Shown: piece after piece, positions 63,955 through 64,000 of the stretch
Layout of the letters: every line of letters begins with the position of its first letter
Position numbering within the stretch: position 1 is the stretch's first letter
Assembly: GCA_946902875.1 (NCBI GenBank)
Contig: OX336344.1
Span: forward strand, 23,705,791 to 23,769,790
DNA length: 64,000 nt
Direction: 5' to 3'
Origin: Nematopogon swammerdamellus
Lineage: Eukaryota; Arthropoda; Insecta; Lepidoptera; Adelidae
Notes under the pieces: model-generated
What the model was told of the DNA's origin: nothing
Seen by the model: only the letters and a program-made list of their open reading frames with translations
Database searches by the model: none
Made by a program: the position numbers and the translations under genes

Positions 63955-64000
63955 AGTGCTCGGGATTTGAACCCGCAACTTCTGCATGAGAAGCGTTACC
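63955..64000 (-). repeat. tRNA-like 3' half at the window edge
   Basis: On the minus strand, cgggttcaaatcccg is a good T-arm, preceded by cttct/agaag as an anticodon-like stem, but with a 5-base rather than 7-base loop. The 5' half lies outside the window. A tRNA-derived repeat is more likely than a tRNA gene. Confidence 0.4.

Noticed and set aside
63955..64000. Functional tRNA gene at the window edge
   Set aside because: The T-arm is good but the anticodon-like loop has five bases instead of seven, and half the sequence is missing.

Overview
The window reads as intergenic and intronic nuclear DNA of an insect, most likely a moth or butterfly. Evidence: short exons with GT-AG introns, a LINE with an ATTCT-repeat tail, mariner relics, and many dispersed repeat families of a type I associate with Lepidoptera (the 'gtcgtaaaaggcgactaaggga' repeat, the 'aagtgcgagtcggactcgc' repeat, the 'cgcggcttcgctcgcg' repeat). 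There is no bacterial gene organisation. Host coding sequence is sparse. I support only two host genes, both cut by the window: the first two coding exons of an immunoglobulin-superfamily cell-surface protein of the DIP/lachesin type (53575-53644 and 56437-56603, + strand), and the first coding exon of a THAP zinc-finger protein (61829-61905, + strand).

The most notable object is an 11.3 kb Polinton/Maverick-like element at 20177-31468. It has 79-bp terminal inverted repeats ending in AG...CT and a perfect 6-bp target duplication, TGTATC. It carries a protein-primed family B DNA polymerase gene (22891-26412, - strand, one in-frame stop), a 165-aa protein with an RNase H-like look (20743-21240, -), a spliced 101-aa unknown (22159-22593, +), a spliced 237-aa unknown whose start codon is split by an intron (26464-27478, -), and the C-terminal remnant of what looks like a double-jelly-roll capsid protein (29605-29880, +). 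Next to the right terminus a 359-bp block that includes the inverted repeat is present three times. I see no integrase, packaging ATPase or protease.

Region by region: 0-5.6 kb is SINE-like repeats and GC-rich patches. 5.7-7.9 kb is a foldback element into which two smaller palindromic elements and an internally deleted mariner have inserted. 8-11.7 kb is mostly featureless, with a retroelement C-terminal fragment at 10.6 kb. 11.8-12.35 kb is a 37-bp minisatellite with higher-order structure. 12.9-15.3 kb is a 5'-truncated CR1/L2-like LINE with an open 648-codon reverse transcriptase frame. 16-17.4 kb holds inverted tandem arrays around another retroelement fragment. 20.2-31.5 kb is the Polinton. 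31.8-48 kb is repeats, GC islands, tRNA-like and 5S-like SINE pieces and LINE/transposase fragments. 49-51 kb is GC-rich islands and repeats. 52-52.9 kb is a 130-bp tandem array joined to a broken PIF1/Helitron-type helicase. 53.5-56.6 kb is the DIP-like gene start, with a 1.36-kb 19-bp minisatellite in its first coding intron. 58-58.9 kb is a broken LINE. 61.8 kb is the THAP exon, with a MITE in the following intron. The window ends in SINE and tRNA-like sequence.

All family assignments are by recognition of motifs in the sequence; no database search was run.
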